Positions 17,108 to 25,846 of a stretch of 64,000 bases of DNA are shown here, piece after piece. The stretch lies in the NCBI GenBank assembly GCA_964425215.1, contig CAYRLW010000007.1, positions 1 through 64,000 of the forward strand, read 5' to 3'. Position 1 is the first letter of the stretch. The number at the start of each line of letters is the position of its first letter. The position numbers and the translations under genes are program-made. A model generated the notes under the pieces. That model made no database searches. It was not told where the DNA came from and was given only the letters and a program-made list of their open reading frames with translations. The stretch is from CAYRLW01 sp964425215 (lineage in GTDB: Bacteria; Spirochaetota; Spirochaetia; Treponematales; Breznakiellaceae).

Positions 17108-18590
17108 GACTTTTTTTAAAGAATTTCGAAAAAATATAATCGGGATAGACGCGGAACTAGCTGGTCCCTATGGAAAGGTTCCCCTGGTCTACGCCGATTG
17201 GATAGCCTCGGGCCGCTTGTACGGGCCGGTGGAAGATCGGCTCCGGTCTAACGCGTACCCCTACGTGGCCAACACCCACAGTGAATCCAGCGCCATCGGT
17301 GCGGGAATGACCCAAGCGTACCTGGAATCCCACCGGTTGATAAAAAAAATGGTGGGGGCCAACGAGAACGATGTAATCCTTACCACCGGTTCGGGGATGA
17401 CAGGGGTGATAAATAAATTACAGCGGCTGTTGGGCCTTCGGATCCCCGAACGGTCTCTGGGGATTTTAAACCCCCAGGCCCTGGACATACCGGATAGCCG
17501 ACGGCCCGTCGTTTTTGTAACCCACATGGAACACCATTCGAACCACACCAGTTGGCTTGAATCCCTGGCCGAAGTGGTGGTTCTAAAACCCGACCAGGAC
17601 CTCCACGTGGTAACCGATGAACTGGAACGGGAAATTGTCCGCTACGCCGATAGGCCTTTGAAAATTGGGTCCTTTTCCGCGGCCTCTAACGTAACCGGGG
17701 TCAGACCGCCGTATCGGGAACTTGCCCGGATCATGCACCGGCACGGGGGTATCGCCTTTGTGGATTTTGCCGCCGCGGCCCCCTACGATGTCATCGATAT
17801 GCATCCCCAGGGAGATCCCCAGGGGTACTTAGACGCGGTTTTTTTTAGCCCCCACAAATTTCTGGGAGGGCCCGGGTCTCCGGGGGTTTTGGTTTTTAAC
17901 AAAAATCTCTACGCCAACCGAATTCCCGATAACCCTGGAGGCGGTACGGTAACGTGGACCGATAGTTGGGGAGACCGGCGGTACTTTGAAAGTATAGAAC
18001 TGCGGGAAGACGGGGGAACCCCTGCCTTTTTGGGGTCCATTCGGGCGGCCTTGGCCATGGAAGTAAAGGAAAAGATGGGGGCCGACCGTATCCACCAGCG
18101 GGAGAATGAACTGCTACAAAGGGCCTTCGAGGGGCTTGATGCCATACCGAAGCTTCGTATCCTGGCCCCCCAGGATAGAGAACGGATTGGGGCCCTGTCT
18201 TTCTATATAGAGGGTTTACACTATAACTTAGTCGTCCGGCTCCTTTCGGACCGTTACGGAATTCAAACCCGGGGCGGCTGTTCCTGTGCGGGGACCTACG
18301 GGCATTACCTACTCCATCTGGATAGGGATCGGTCTAACCGAATAGCCGGTCTGGTGCAAAAGGGCGACCTTTCAGAAAAACCCGGCTGGGTTCGCGTATC
18401 GGTCCACCCTACCATGACGGACGCTGAAATGGACTACGTCATCGACGCGTTAAAAGAAATAGAGAAAAAGGGCTCCCCATGGGCCGAGGATTATCGATTT
18501 AACAAAAAGACCGGCGAGTTTGAACGGCTGGATGGAAAGGATTTCTCACCCATCGATATTGGATCCTTCTATTCCCTCCAGGGACTGTAA
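17085..18590 (+). CDS. Class V aminotransferase / cysteine desulfurase-like protein
   Basis: A 501-residue PLP enzyme. Cofactor-binding segments are 'TTGSGMTGVINKLQRL', 'THMEHHSNHTSW' and 'FVDFAAAAPYDVID', with the PLP lysine in 'SPHKFLGGPGSPG'. A possible active cysteine cluster, 'TRGGCSCAGTYGH', sits where SufS/NifS desulfurases carry their catalytic loop. It is about 100 residues longer than typical NifS/SufS proteins, partly through a C-terminal extension ('WAEDYRFNKKTGEFERL'). It may be a desulfurase, lyase or epimerase. It ends the rightward chain, converging on glgC. Confidence 0.85.
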   Translation: METEGTLETFFKEFRKNIIGIDAELAGPYGKVPLVYADWIASGRLYGPVEDRLRSNAYPYVANTHSESSAIGAGMTQAYLESHRLIKKMVGANENDVILTTGSGMTGVINKLQRLLGLRIPERSLGILNPQALDIPDSRRPVVFVTHMEHHSNHTSWLESLAEVVVLKPDQDLHVVTDELEREIVRYADRPLKIGSFSAASNVTGVRPPYRELARIMHRHGGIAFVDFAAAAPYDVIDMHPQGDPQGYLDAVFFSPHKFLGGPGSPGVLVFNKNLYANRIPDNPGGGTVTWTDSWGDRRYFESIELREDGGTPAFLGSIRAALAMEVKEKMGADRIHQRENELLQRAFEGLDAIPKLRILAPQDRERIGALSFYIEGLHYNLVVRLLSDRYGIQTRGGCSCAGTYGHYLLHLDRDRSNRIAGLVQKGDLSEKPGWVRVSVHPTMTDAEMDYVIDALKEIEKKGSPWAEDYRFNKKTGEFERLDGKDFSPIDIGSFYSLQGL

Positions 18591-18599
18591 AAAGCGACT

Positions 18600-18721
18600 C
18601 CCTTCTCCCGCCAGTCGGGGTGTTACGTGACGGCCCCCAACCAGCTGGACCGCGACCAGCTGGACCGCGACCAGCTGGACCCCGACCGGCCAAGTCGCAA
18701 CCAGCCGAACCGGGAGAAGGG
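18600..18721. repeat. 15-bp tandem repeats inside nested inverted repeats
   Basis: Between the convergent genes lie about five degenerate copies of a 15-mer, CGCGACCAGCTGGAC, between roughly 18638 and 18710. Each clear copy contains the palindrome CCAGCTGG. They are flanked by an exact 11-bp inverted repeat, CCCTTCTCCCG (18600-18610) and CGGGAGAAGGG (18711-18721). An inner 7-bp pair is GTCGGGG (18614-18620) with CCCCGAC near 18680. The region could form a long hairpin and may act as a bidirectional transcription barrier. No T-run follows the outer arms. Confidence 0.75.
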
Positions 18722-18733
18722 CCCCCGATTGTT

Positions 18734-20008
18734 CTAAATCACCGTTCCCGGGTAGAGGACCGCGTTTTTCGGAACCACGATAATTCCATCCACGACGTGA
18801 TAATGCCCAAAGTCCCCGTCGGTCCGTTGGAGGTCGTCGATACCGATGCGACAGCCCTCGCCGATCCGGGCGTTTTTATCGATGATCGCCCCTTTGATGA
18901 TCGTTCCTTTACCGATTCCCACGTCGGGAAGCCGAGCTTCCTTGTTCTGTTGCCGTTGTTCATCGGACTCGTAAAAGTCCGCTCCCATACAGTACACCCC
19001 GTTGAGGCTGGCCCCCGATTCGATAATGGTACGAATACCGACGATGGAGTTGGAGATCGACGCGTTGGTGATGATACAACCCTCCGCGGCGATGGACTGG
19101 TTCATGTTGCTAAAGTTCATTTTTGATGGAGGAAGATTTCTCATGTGGGTATAAATGGGTGCCGCTTCGTCGTAAAAATCAAACTTTGGTTTTAATGTGG
19201 TGAGGTTTAAGTTCGCCTCGTAAAAGTTTTTGATCGTTCCTATATCTTCCCAATAACCGTCGTAAATATAAGCGTTAACCTTCTTGTTTCCGATAGCGCT
19301 GGGAATAATTTCTTTGCCAAAATCCGTGTGGTCGTTGGCTAAACTGCTCTCCATGGCCGCCGCGTTGAACACGTAAATTCCCATGGATGCTAAATAATCC
19401 TTTCCCCTGGTTCTCCGGTCCGATAGAAGCTCCGTGGGTATTTTAAAATCCGAAATATCCTTGGTGGGACCGGGTTTTTCGAGGAATTCGGTAATTTCGT
19501 TTTTCTTGTTGGTTTTAAGAATTCCCAATTCGGAGGCGTCCTCCCTGGTAACCGACGTGCACGCCACGGTTATATCGGCTCCCGATTCCTCGTGTTGTTT
19601 TATTAGTTCCTTTAGGTTCATCCGGTACAGTTGATCCCCCGAAAGAATGAGGTAATGGGAGGGGTTTTGGGTTCTGAAATGGATAAAATTTTTCCGAACC
19701 GCGTCGGCGGTTCCCTCGTACCACCCAGAGTGCTCAAAGGTCTGTTCCGCCGCCAGGATCTCCACGAAACCCCGGGAAAAGGTATCAAAAAAATAGGTCC
19801 GAGCGATATGGAGGTGGAGGGAAGCGGAGTTAAATTGGGTTAAAATGTAGACTTGCCGCAGATCCGAATTAATACAGTTAGAAATAGGAATATCCACCAA
19901 GCGATATTTACCCCCAAAGGGGACCGCTGGTTTTGCCCTCGCTTGGGTTAGGGGAAATAACCGGGTTCCTTTACCGCCGCCCAAAATAATAGAAAGTATC
20001 TGAGACAT
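18734..20008 (-). CDS. glgC: Glucose-1-phosphate adenylyltransferase
   Basis: A 424-residue enzyme making ADP-glucose, the glycogen precursor. It has the nucleotide-binding 'LGGGKGTRLFPLT' near the N-terminus, the substrate region 'PAVPFGGKYRLVDIPISNC', 'LSGDQLYRMN', 'EFLEKP', 'YWEDIGTI' and a C-terminal left-handed beta-helix ('GIGKGTIIKGAIIDKNARIG'). AGGAGG lies 7 bases before the ATG. The rest of the glycogen operon is not here; the gene stands alone, divergent from mrfA and convergent with the aminotransferase. Confidence 0.95.
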   Translation of the reverse strand: MSQILSIILGGGKGTRLFPLTQARAKPAVPFGGKYRLVDIPISNCINSDLRQVYILTQFNSASLHLHIARTYFFDTFSRGFVEILAAEQTFEHSGWYEGTADAVRKNFIHFRTQNPSHYLILSGDQLYRMNLKELIKQHEESGADITVACTSVTREDASELGILKTNKKNEITEFLEKPGPTKDISDFKIPTELLSDRRTRGKDYLASMGIYVFNAAAMESSLANDHTDFGKEIIPSAIGNKKVNAYIYDGYWEDIGTIKNFYEANLNLTTLKPKFDFYDEAAPIYTHMRNLPPSKMNFSNMNQSIAAEGCIITNASISNSIVGIRTIIESGASLNGVYCMGADFYESDEQRQQNKEARLPDVGIGKGTIIKGAIIDKNARIGEGCRIGIDDLQRTDGDFGHYHVVDGIIVVPKNAVLYPGTVI

Positions 20009-20097
20009 TGTGTTCCTCCTGAGGTTCGATACCCGGATACCTGAGGTTTTTGAAAAAGGTTACCCCTTTCGCAAAAGCCTTAAATATCCACGGACTA

Positions 20098-20126
20098 AGT
20101 ATAGGCTTACGAATCAATTCTGTCGA
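20098..20126 (-). promoter_or_regulatory. glgC promoter (sigma70-type)
   Basis: On the minus strand: TCGACA (20126-20121), 17 bases, TATACT (20103-20098), each 5 of 6 matches to consensus. The predicted leader to the glgC ATG is about 80 bases. Confidence 0.6.
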
Positions 20127-20157
20127 TACTTTACCAGGAAACTTTTTACGCGGTAGT

Positions 20158-22521
20158 ATGATGGTTATGGAAAACCACGCCGCTTTGGAGGCTATTCTTT
20201 CAAACCCTGCCTTTGCCGACTCTATCGTTCTGGAACGGACGCTTCCGGCTACGGAAGGAACGTACGAAGACTTTCCGGAGGACTTGGACGGCCGGCTTGT
20301 TCAAGCTCTTCGTTCTAGGGGGATCGATCGCCTGTACTCCCACCAAGGGGCAGTGTGGCGGGAACTTCGGGAGGGACACCACGTGGTCGTCGTAACCCCC
20401 ACCGCCTCTGGAAAGACCCTCAGTTACAATTTACCAACCCTGCAGGCCCTGCTTCAGGATGAAACCCAGCGGGCCCTGTACCTTTTTCCCACCAAGGCCC
20501 TTTCCCAGGACCAGCAGGCGGAATTGAACGAACTGGTGGGGAATAGCGGGGCTCCGCTCCCCGTAAAAGTGTGTACCTACGACGGGGATACCCCCGATTC
20601 CCTCCGCATCGCGGCCCGGGATACGGGGAGGATCATCGTTTCTAACCCCGACATGCTTCATAGCGGAATTTTGCCGAACCATCCCAAATGGATCAAGTTT
20701 TTTTCCCATCTGCGTTACGTGGTGATAGACGAGGCCCACGCTTATCGAGGGGTTTTTGGTAGCCACGTGGCCAACGTCCTTCGCCGGCTTTTCCGTATCG
20801 CCCGGTTCTACGGGTCTAACCCCCAGTGCATCCTCTGTTCCGCCACCATCGGCAACCCCCGGGAATTAGCCGAAGCGCTGATCGGCCAAAGGGTCAGTTT
20901 GGTAGACCAAAACGGGGCTCCCCAGGGAGAAAAACGGGTGATTTTATACAACCCTCCCTTGGTGGACCCGGTGCAGGGGATTCGTCGGAGCGTTATAACA
21001 GAAAGCCGTCGTTGGGTCGTGGCGTTACTGCGGGGAGGGATAAAAACTATCCTGTTTGCCCATTCCCGGGTCAAAACCGAGGTAGCCGCGGCGTATATCA
21101 ACGAAGATCTGGAAAATATCTATACGGATAACAACCGGATACGGGTAGAGGCTTACCGGGGCGGCCTTTTACCCAACGAACGGAGGGCCATTGAAAAGGG
21201 ACTACGGGATGGAACCATCCGAGGGGTGGTATCCACCAACGCGTTGGAATTGGGCATCGATATTGGGGGATTAGACGCGGCGGTGGTAGCGGGATTTCCC
21301 GGGTCTTTTAATTCTTTTTGGCAACAGGTAGGCCGAGCGGGACGCCGGGGCGGTACTTCGGTGGCCGTTTTTATCGCTTCTTCTGCCCCCTTGGATCAGT
21401 TTGTCGTTTCCGAACCCCAGTGGTTTTTCGCAAAAAGCGCCGAAGAAGCCCGGTTGGACCCGGACAACCCGTATATTTTAACGGACCACGTTAAATGCGC
21501 CGCCTTCGAGCTCCCCTTTAATCGATCCGATTTGGATAGCCCCGCTAATCCCTTTGGACCCGCTGTGGAGGATATATTGAACTTTTTGGAGGAGGACGGC
21601 ATTGTTCGACAAACGGGAAACCGTTGGTTTTGGGCTAACCGCTCCTACCCCGCCGAGGGGATCAGCCTCCGTTCCGCCGGGGCGGATAACGTGGTTATCG
21701 TGGATATAACCCAGGGGAGGAATCAGGTGATCGGAGAAATGGATAGGCCCAGCGCCAAGGAATTGATTTTTAAAAACGCCGTGTACCTACACCGGGGCCG
21801 GCAGTTTTTGGTGGCCTCTCTTGACATAGAAAATAGAAAATGTCTTGTCGCCGAGGCGGATGTGAACTATTTTACCGACGCCCTGGTTAAAACGGATATC
21901 CAGGTCCTTTCGGAGGATGAAACGTACCGGCTGGGACGTCCCGATTTCCCGGCGGCCCTGGGGGTGTTGGGTGATCTTTTGGTCCGTTCCCAGGTGGCAA
22001 AGTTTAAAAAAATTCGCTTTCACACCCACGAAAATATCGGCTACGGGAACGTGGACCTGCCGGAAGAGGAAACGCAAACCCGGGGTTTGATCCTGCTGTT
22101 TACCCCGGATACCGAGGGGGGAACGGCTTTGCAAGAGTTGGATGAAGAGGGCGTAGGGGCGGTACTCCGGGGTTTTGGTTCCCTCCTAAAGAGTATTGCC
22201 CCCGTGTATATCCTCTGCGATCCACGGGATTTGGGAATTTCCGAACGGGTCCGGGACCCCCATTTTCAAAGTCCTTCGGTGTACGTGTTCGATAAATACC
22301 CCGGAGGAACGGGCCTGTCGGAGGCTCTGGTTCGTCATACGGGGGAACTGTTCCGACTCCTCTACGAAAAGGTCCATACCTGTCCCTGCCACAGCGGCTG
22401 TCCATCCTGCGTGGGGGCGGGGGGAAGTAAAAATGCCACGGAACTTTTTTTGAGGGCCCTGATAGGCTTGAACGCTGACCGGGCTCCTGGGGATGGGAAT
22501 ACGGAGCGTGGACAAACGTGA
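20158..22521 (+). CDS. mrfA: MrfA/YprA-type DEAH helicase with C-terminal cysteine cluster
   Basis: A 787-residue superfamily 2 helicase. It has Walker A 'TPTASGKT' (80-87), 'DEAH' (191-194), motif III 'CSATIGNP', 'STNALELGIDIGGLD' and motif VI 'QQVGRAGRRGG'. The C-terminal DUF1998-type domain has four cysteines, 742, 744, 748 and 751. In Bacillus subtilis MrfA works with the nuclease MrfB in mitomycin C lesion repair, and the mrfB-like gene overlaps this one here. The start is uncertain: ATG 20158, 20161 and 20167 are in frame and no clear Shine-Dalgarno is present. A TTACCA-17-TAGTAT sequence just upstream would allow a leaderless start at 20167. Confidence 0.85.
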   Translation: MMVMENHAALEAILSNPAFADSIVLERTLPATEGTYEDFPEDLDGRLVQALRSRGIDRLYSHQGAVWRELREGHHVVVVTPTASGKTLSYNLPTLQALLQDETQRALYLFPTKALSQDQQAELNELVGNSGAPLPVKVCTYDGDTPDSLRIAARDTGRIIVSNPDMLHSGILPNHPKWIKFFSHLRYVVIDEAHAYRGVFGSHVANVLRRLFRIARFYGSNPQCILCSATIGNPRELAEALIGQRVSLVDQNGAPQGEKRVILYNPPLVDPVQGIRRSVITESRRWVVALLRGGIKTILFAHSRVKTEVAAAYINEDLENIYTDNNRIRVEAYRGGLLPNERRAIEKGLRDGTIRGVVSTNALELGIDIGGLDAAVVAGFPGSFNSFWQQVGRAGRRGGTSVAVFIASSAPLDQFVVSEPQWFFAKSAEEARLDPDNPYILTDHVKCAAFELPFNRSDLDSPANPFGPAVEDILNFLEEDGIVRQTGNRWFWANRSYPAEGISLRSAGADNVVIVDITQGRNQVIGEMDRPSAKELIFKNAVYLHRGRQFLVASLDIENRKCLVAEADVNYFTDALVKTDIQVLSEDETYRLGRPDFPAALGVLGDLLVRSQVAKFKKIRFHTHENIGYGNVDLPEEETQTRGLILLFTPDTEGGTALQELDEEGVGAVLRGFGSLLKSIAPVYILCDPRDLGISERVRDPHFQSPSVYVFDKYPGGTGLSEALVRHTGELFRLLYEKVHTCPCHSGCPSCVGAGGSKNATELFLRALIGLNADRAPGDGNTERGQT

Positions 22522-23831
22522 GGCCCAATCTCCGTTCCCGGTTGGAACGGCTACGGGAAACAAAACCCCAATGTACGAAGACGTTGAAAACCGATTTGGG
22601 GTCCACCATCGAAAACCGGAACCAGGAACAGTCCCCCCCGCTTCCCCCCGAGGCCCTGGCCCAGGGCTGGGTTCCCATGTCCGATCTGGTAGCCCGGCGT
22701 TCACACCGGTTTCCCGTACCCCCTTCTTCTTACGATAAAAGCCTTGAAGCGGCGCTCCAGGTTCTGCTCCGGGAAATCGGGACCTGGGCCGACGAAGGAG
22801 CCGTGTTTCTCAAGGAGGATCTGGTTTTTTTTGACCTGGAAACCACGGGGCTTTCCGGCGGGGCCGGTACCCTGGCCTTTTTAGCCGCGGTCGGCCGTTT
22901 TAAGGGACCCGCTTTGGAGGTGGACCAGTACCTTTTGCTGGACTATCCCGGGGAGGCTGATTTTATTCAGGCCCTTTTGGAAACCCTGGGGGAGGGAGCC
23001 CCCTTGGTAACCTACAACGGTAAAAGTTTTGACGCCCAACTTTTTTCCATCCGGTGTTTAATGAACGGTTTTCGCCCTCCCACGTTTCGGCACCTGGACC
23101 TGCTTTACCCGGTACGCCGCCTATGGGGACGGAGAATCCCCTCCTGTTCCTTAACCGAGGTGGAACGATCGGTACTCCGTCTGGACCGGGGCGAAGACCT
23201 GGGGGGAGCCTTCGCTCCGGAAGCGTGGTTTGAGTTCCTAAAAAAGGGAACCTGGGATAGGGTGGGTCGGATCGCCGATCATAATCAACGGGATATCCTG
23301 GCCCTGGTACAAATTTTGGACGTCCTTCATCGAATCGCTGTGGACCCTGAAACCGCCGAGGAAACGTACCCCTTTGACACGGAAGCCCTGGCGTTTTCCT
23401 GGCGCCGGTTTATCCATAGGGCGGGAACGTCCCCGTTTCTGCTTTCCGATTCTCTGTTGGAGGAGGCTGGGCAACGGGCGGCGGCCCTTTTAGAACAGGC
23501 TGTTTCCCGGGGATACCTGTGGGCGACCCTGGCGCGGGCAAAGGACTCTCTAAGGAATCGGGACTACGATAGGGCTCGGGAGCTTTTACGCTGGATTGCC
23601 CAGCACGGGGAAACCGTGGAAGCTACCAAGGCCCCTCGGCGTTCATCGACCCGCCGGGTCATCCAGGCCCGATCCTGCGGACTCCTTTCTATCGACGCGG
23701 AGCGAAGGCTGGGGGATCGGGCCTTGGCTCTGGAATGGATCGAACGGGCCCTAAACCACGGGGATTTTCTGCCCCGAAGGTTTCGGGAGGAGCTGGAACG
23801 GCGGAAGCGGCGGCTTCAGGGTCCCCGTTAG
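22518..23831 (+). CDS. mrfB: MrfB/YprB-type RNase H-fold exonuclease
   Basis: A 437-residue protein. A DEDD-type nuclease core has 'FFDLETTG' (Asp106, Glu108), 'TYNGKSFD' (Asp172) and 'HNQRD' (His255, Asp259). The C-terminal third is helical and TPR-like. The N-terminal ~60 residues are low-similarity linker. The GTG start overlaps the helicase TGA by 4 bases. B. subtilis MrfB is the metal-dependent nuclease partner of MrfA; the same role is inferred here from domain plan and gene order. Its stop overlaps the convergent helicase stop (TTAG). Confidence 0.85.
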   Translation: MRPNLRSRLERLRETKPQCTKTLKTDLGSTIENRNQEQSPPLPPEALAQGWVPMSDLVARRSHRFPVPPSSYDKSLEAALQVLLREIGTWADEGAVFLKEDLVFFDLETTGLSGGAGTLAFLAAVGRFKGPALEVDQYLLLDYPGEADFIQALLETLGEGAPLVTYNGKSFDAQLFSIRCLMNGFRPPTFRHLDLLYPVRRLWGRRIPSCSLTEVERSVLRLDRGEDLGGAFAPEAWFEFLKKGTWDRVGRIADHNQRDILALVQILDVLHRIAVDPETAEETYPFDTEALAFSWRRFIHRAGTSPFLLSDSLLEEAGQRAAALLEQAVSRGYLWATLARAKDSLRNRDYDRARELLRWIAQHGETVEATKAPRRSSTRRVIQARSCGLLSIDAERRLGDRALALEWIERALNHGDFLPRRFREELERRKRRLQGPR

Positions 23832-25840
23832 GCGAATTTACTTTTTATTTGGGCAAAATAATCCGCCGCTTCGTCGGAGCTTTCTATGACCTCTTCGCCC
23901 TCGTGGTACTCCACCAAATGCTCGGGAATTTCGGCTAAAAACGGCGAAGGGGCGCATTCGACCACGCTCTGGAGCCTTCGGCGCTGTTTACAGCTAGTCA
24001 AAAAGAGTTTATCCCGGGCCCGGGTTATGGCCACGTAGAAGAGCCGGCGTTCCTCCTCGACGTTGCCGTCCCCCTCTTCCAGACTTCGGGCGTGGGGGAT
24101 AAGGCCATCCTCCACCCCGGCGATAAAGACCACGGGAAATTCCAGGCCCTTGGACGCGTGGATGGTCATTAGGTTAACCTTGCCCTTTCCCCCTTCGTCC
24201 TTGTCGTAGGATTCATCGTCCCGGGTAATCAGGCTTATACGGTTTAAATAGGGAAACAGGGTAGGGTCAAAGTTATCCGGATCGTTCTCCCAGGTTTCTA
24301 TGGACTGGATGAGGTATTCGATATTGAGAAATTTCCAACGGGCGGCCTTTTCGTTTTTATTGTATTCGGTGATTAGGTAACTCCAATAGTCGATATTGTC
24401 TACCAGGGCCCGAACTTTTTTAGCCAAGCCCCGTTTTCCCAGCAGTTCCCCCCGGTAGTATTCGATCAGGGTGATAAAACTATCCACGTCGATACGTCCC
24501 TTTTCGGGAAACAGGGTGTCGGGGGCGTAACGGAGTTTATTCATGGCGTCCCACAGGGATGCATGGTGCTTTTTTGCCTGCTCGCTGATATGTTCCACGC
24601 TCGTCTTACCAATTCCCCGACGGGGGGTGTTGATAATCCGCAGGAGGTTTACGTCATCGTCCGGGTTGGCGATAACCCGAAGGTAGCTGATCACATCCTT
24701 GATTTCCTTGCGTTGGAAAAAACTGGTTCCCCCGGAGACCTGATAGGGGATGTTTTCCGCTAAAAACGCCTCTTCCAGGTGACGGGTCATGGAATTGGTC
24801 CGAATCAATACCCCAAAATCGTCGTACCGAAGGTGTTCCTTCATCATGAGAGCTTTGATCCGTTCGGCCACAAAGTCCGCTTCATCGCTCTCGTTGTCGG
24901 GAAAAAACACCTCTATCGGTTTTCCGCTCCCGTTGCCGGACCACAATTTTTTTTCCTTCCGATTGGTGTTGTGGGCGATAACCCCGTTGGCGGCTTCCAG
25001 AATCGTGGAGGTGGAACGGTAATTTTGCTCCAATTTTATTTCCATGAGGCCGGGGAAATCCTTTTCAAACATCAGGATGTTTTCGTAATTCGCCCCCCGC
25101 CAGGAATAGATCGATTGGTCGTCGTCCCCCACCACGCAAACGTTTTTATTCGCCAACAGACGCAGAAGACGGTACTGGGTCAAACTCGTATCCTGAAACT
25201 CGTCCACCATCAGGTAGCGGTACCGTTGCCGATAGCTTTCCAACACGTCGCCGTGTTCAACGAAAAGTTGAATCGGCAGGGTAAGCAGGTCGTCGAAATC
25301 CACGGCGTTATATATCCGAAGGCAACTCTGATATTCCCGGTACACCCGTTCGTACTCGTCGTTGGCTCCCTCTCCCCAGGATACTCGACCGATTTTTACG
25401 TTGGAAAATAGGGCTCCGATTTTATAAAGATCCAGATTTTCCGTCGAAAGCCCGCACTCCCGGACGCAATCCTTGATAAGTTGGTTCCTATCCGTTTCGT
25501 CGTAGATTGAAAAATTCTTTCTGTACCCCAAAAGTTCGATATGTTCCCGAAGGACCTTGACCCCAAAGGCGTGGAACGTGCAGACCGTTAGGTTTTGCAG
25601 TTTTTTATGGGTCAATTCCCGAACGCGGCTTTCCATTTCCTTAGCCGCCTTGTTGGTAAACGTCAGGGCCAAAATGGAAGATTGAGGGATCCCCCGTTCC
25701 ATCATATAAGCGATGCGGAATGTGATAACCCGGGTCTTGCCCGACCCCGCGCCGGCGATGATCAACACCGGTCCGTCGATGGTCTTTACTGCCTGGATCT
25801 GCTTATCGTTTAGTTCGCTTTCAAAGTCTAATTTGGTCAT
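23828..25840 (-). CDS. UvrD/PcrA/Rep-family superfamily 1 DNA helicase
   Basis: A 670-residue ATP-dependent 3'-5' helicase. Motifs run in order: Q-motif 'LNDKQIQAV', I 'AGAGSGKT', Ia 'TFTNKAAKEM', II 'MVDEFQDTS', III 'VVGDDDQSIYSWRGA', IV 'LEQNYRST', V 'TIHASKGLEFPVVF' and VI 'LFYVAITRARDKLF'. It lacks the very long C-terminal extension of some UvrD proteins. It could be the housekeeping PcrA/UvrD or a Rep-like paralogue. It is last in a four-gene leftward operon starting at rdgB, with 6 bases between it and the preceding gene. Confidence 0.92.
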   Translation of the reverse strand: MTKLDFESELNDKQIQAVKTIDGPVLIIAGAGSGKTRVITFRIAYMMERGIPQSSILALTFTNKAAKEMESRVRELTHKKLQNLTVCTFHAFGVKVLREHIELLGYRKNFSIYDETDRNQLIKDCVRECGLSTENLDLYKIGALFSNVKIGRVSWGEGANDEYERVYREYQSCLRIYNAVDFDDLLTLPIQLFVEHGDVLESYRQRYRYLMVDEFQDTSLTQYRLLRLLANKNVCVVGDDDQSIYSWRGANYENILMFEKDFPGLMEIKLEQNYRSTSTILEAANGVIAHNTNRKEKKLWSGNGSGKPIEVFFPDNESDEADFVAERIKALMMKEHLRYDDFGVLIRTNSMTRHLEEAFLAENIPYQVSGGTSFFQRKEIKDVISYLRVIANPDDDVNLLRIINTPRRGIGKTSVEHISEQAKKHHASLWDAMNKLRYAPDTLFPEKGRIDVDSFITLIEYYRGELLGKRGLAKKVRALVDNIDYWSYLITEYNKNEKAARWKFLNIEYLIQSIETWENDPDNFDPTLFPYLNRISLITRDDESYDKDEGGKGKVNLMTIHASKGLEFPVVFIAGVEDGLIPHARSLEEGDGNVEEERRLFYVAITRARDKLFLTSCKQRRRLQSVVECAPSPFLAEIPEHLVEYHEGEEVIESSDEAADYFAQIKSKFA

Positions 25841-25846
25841 CCCTAC

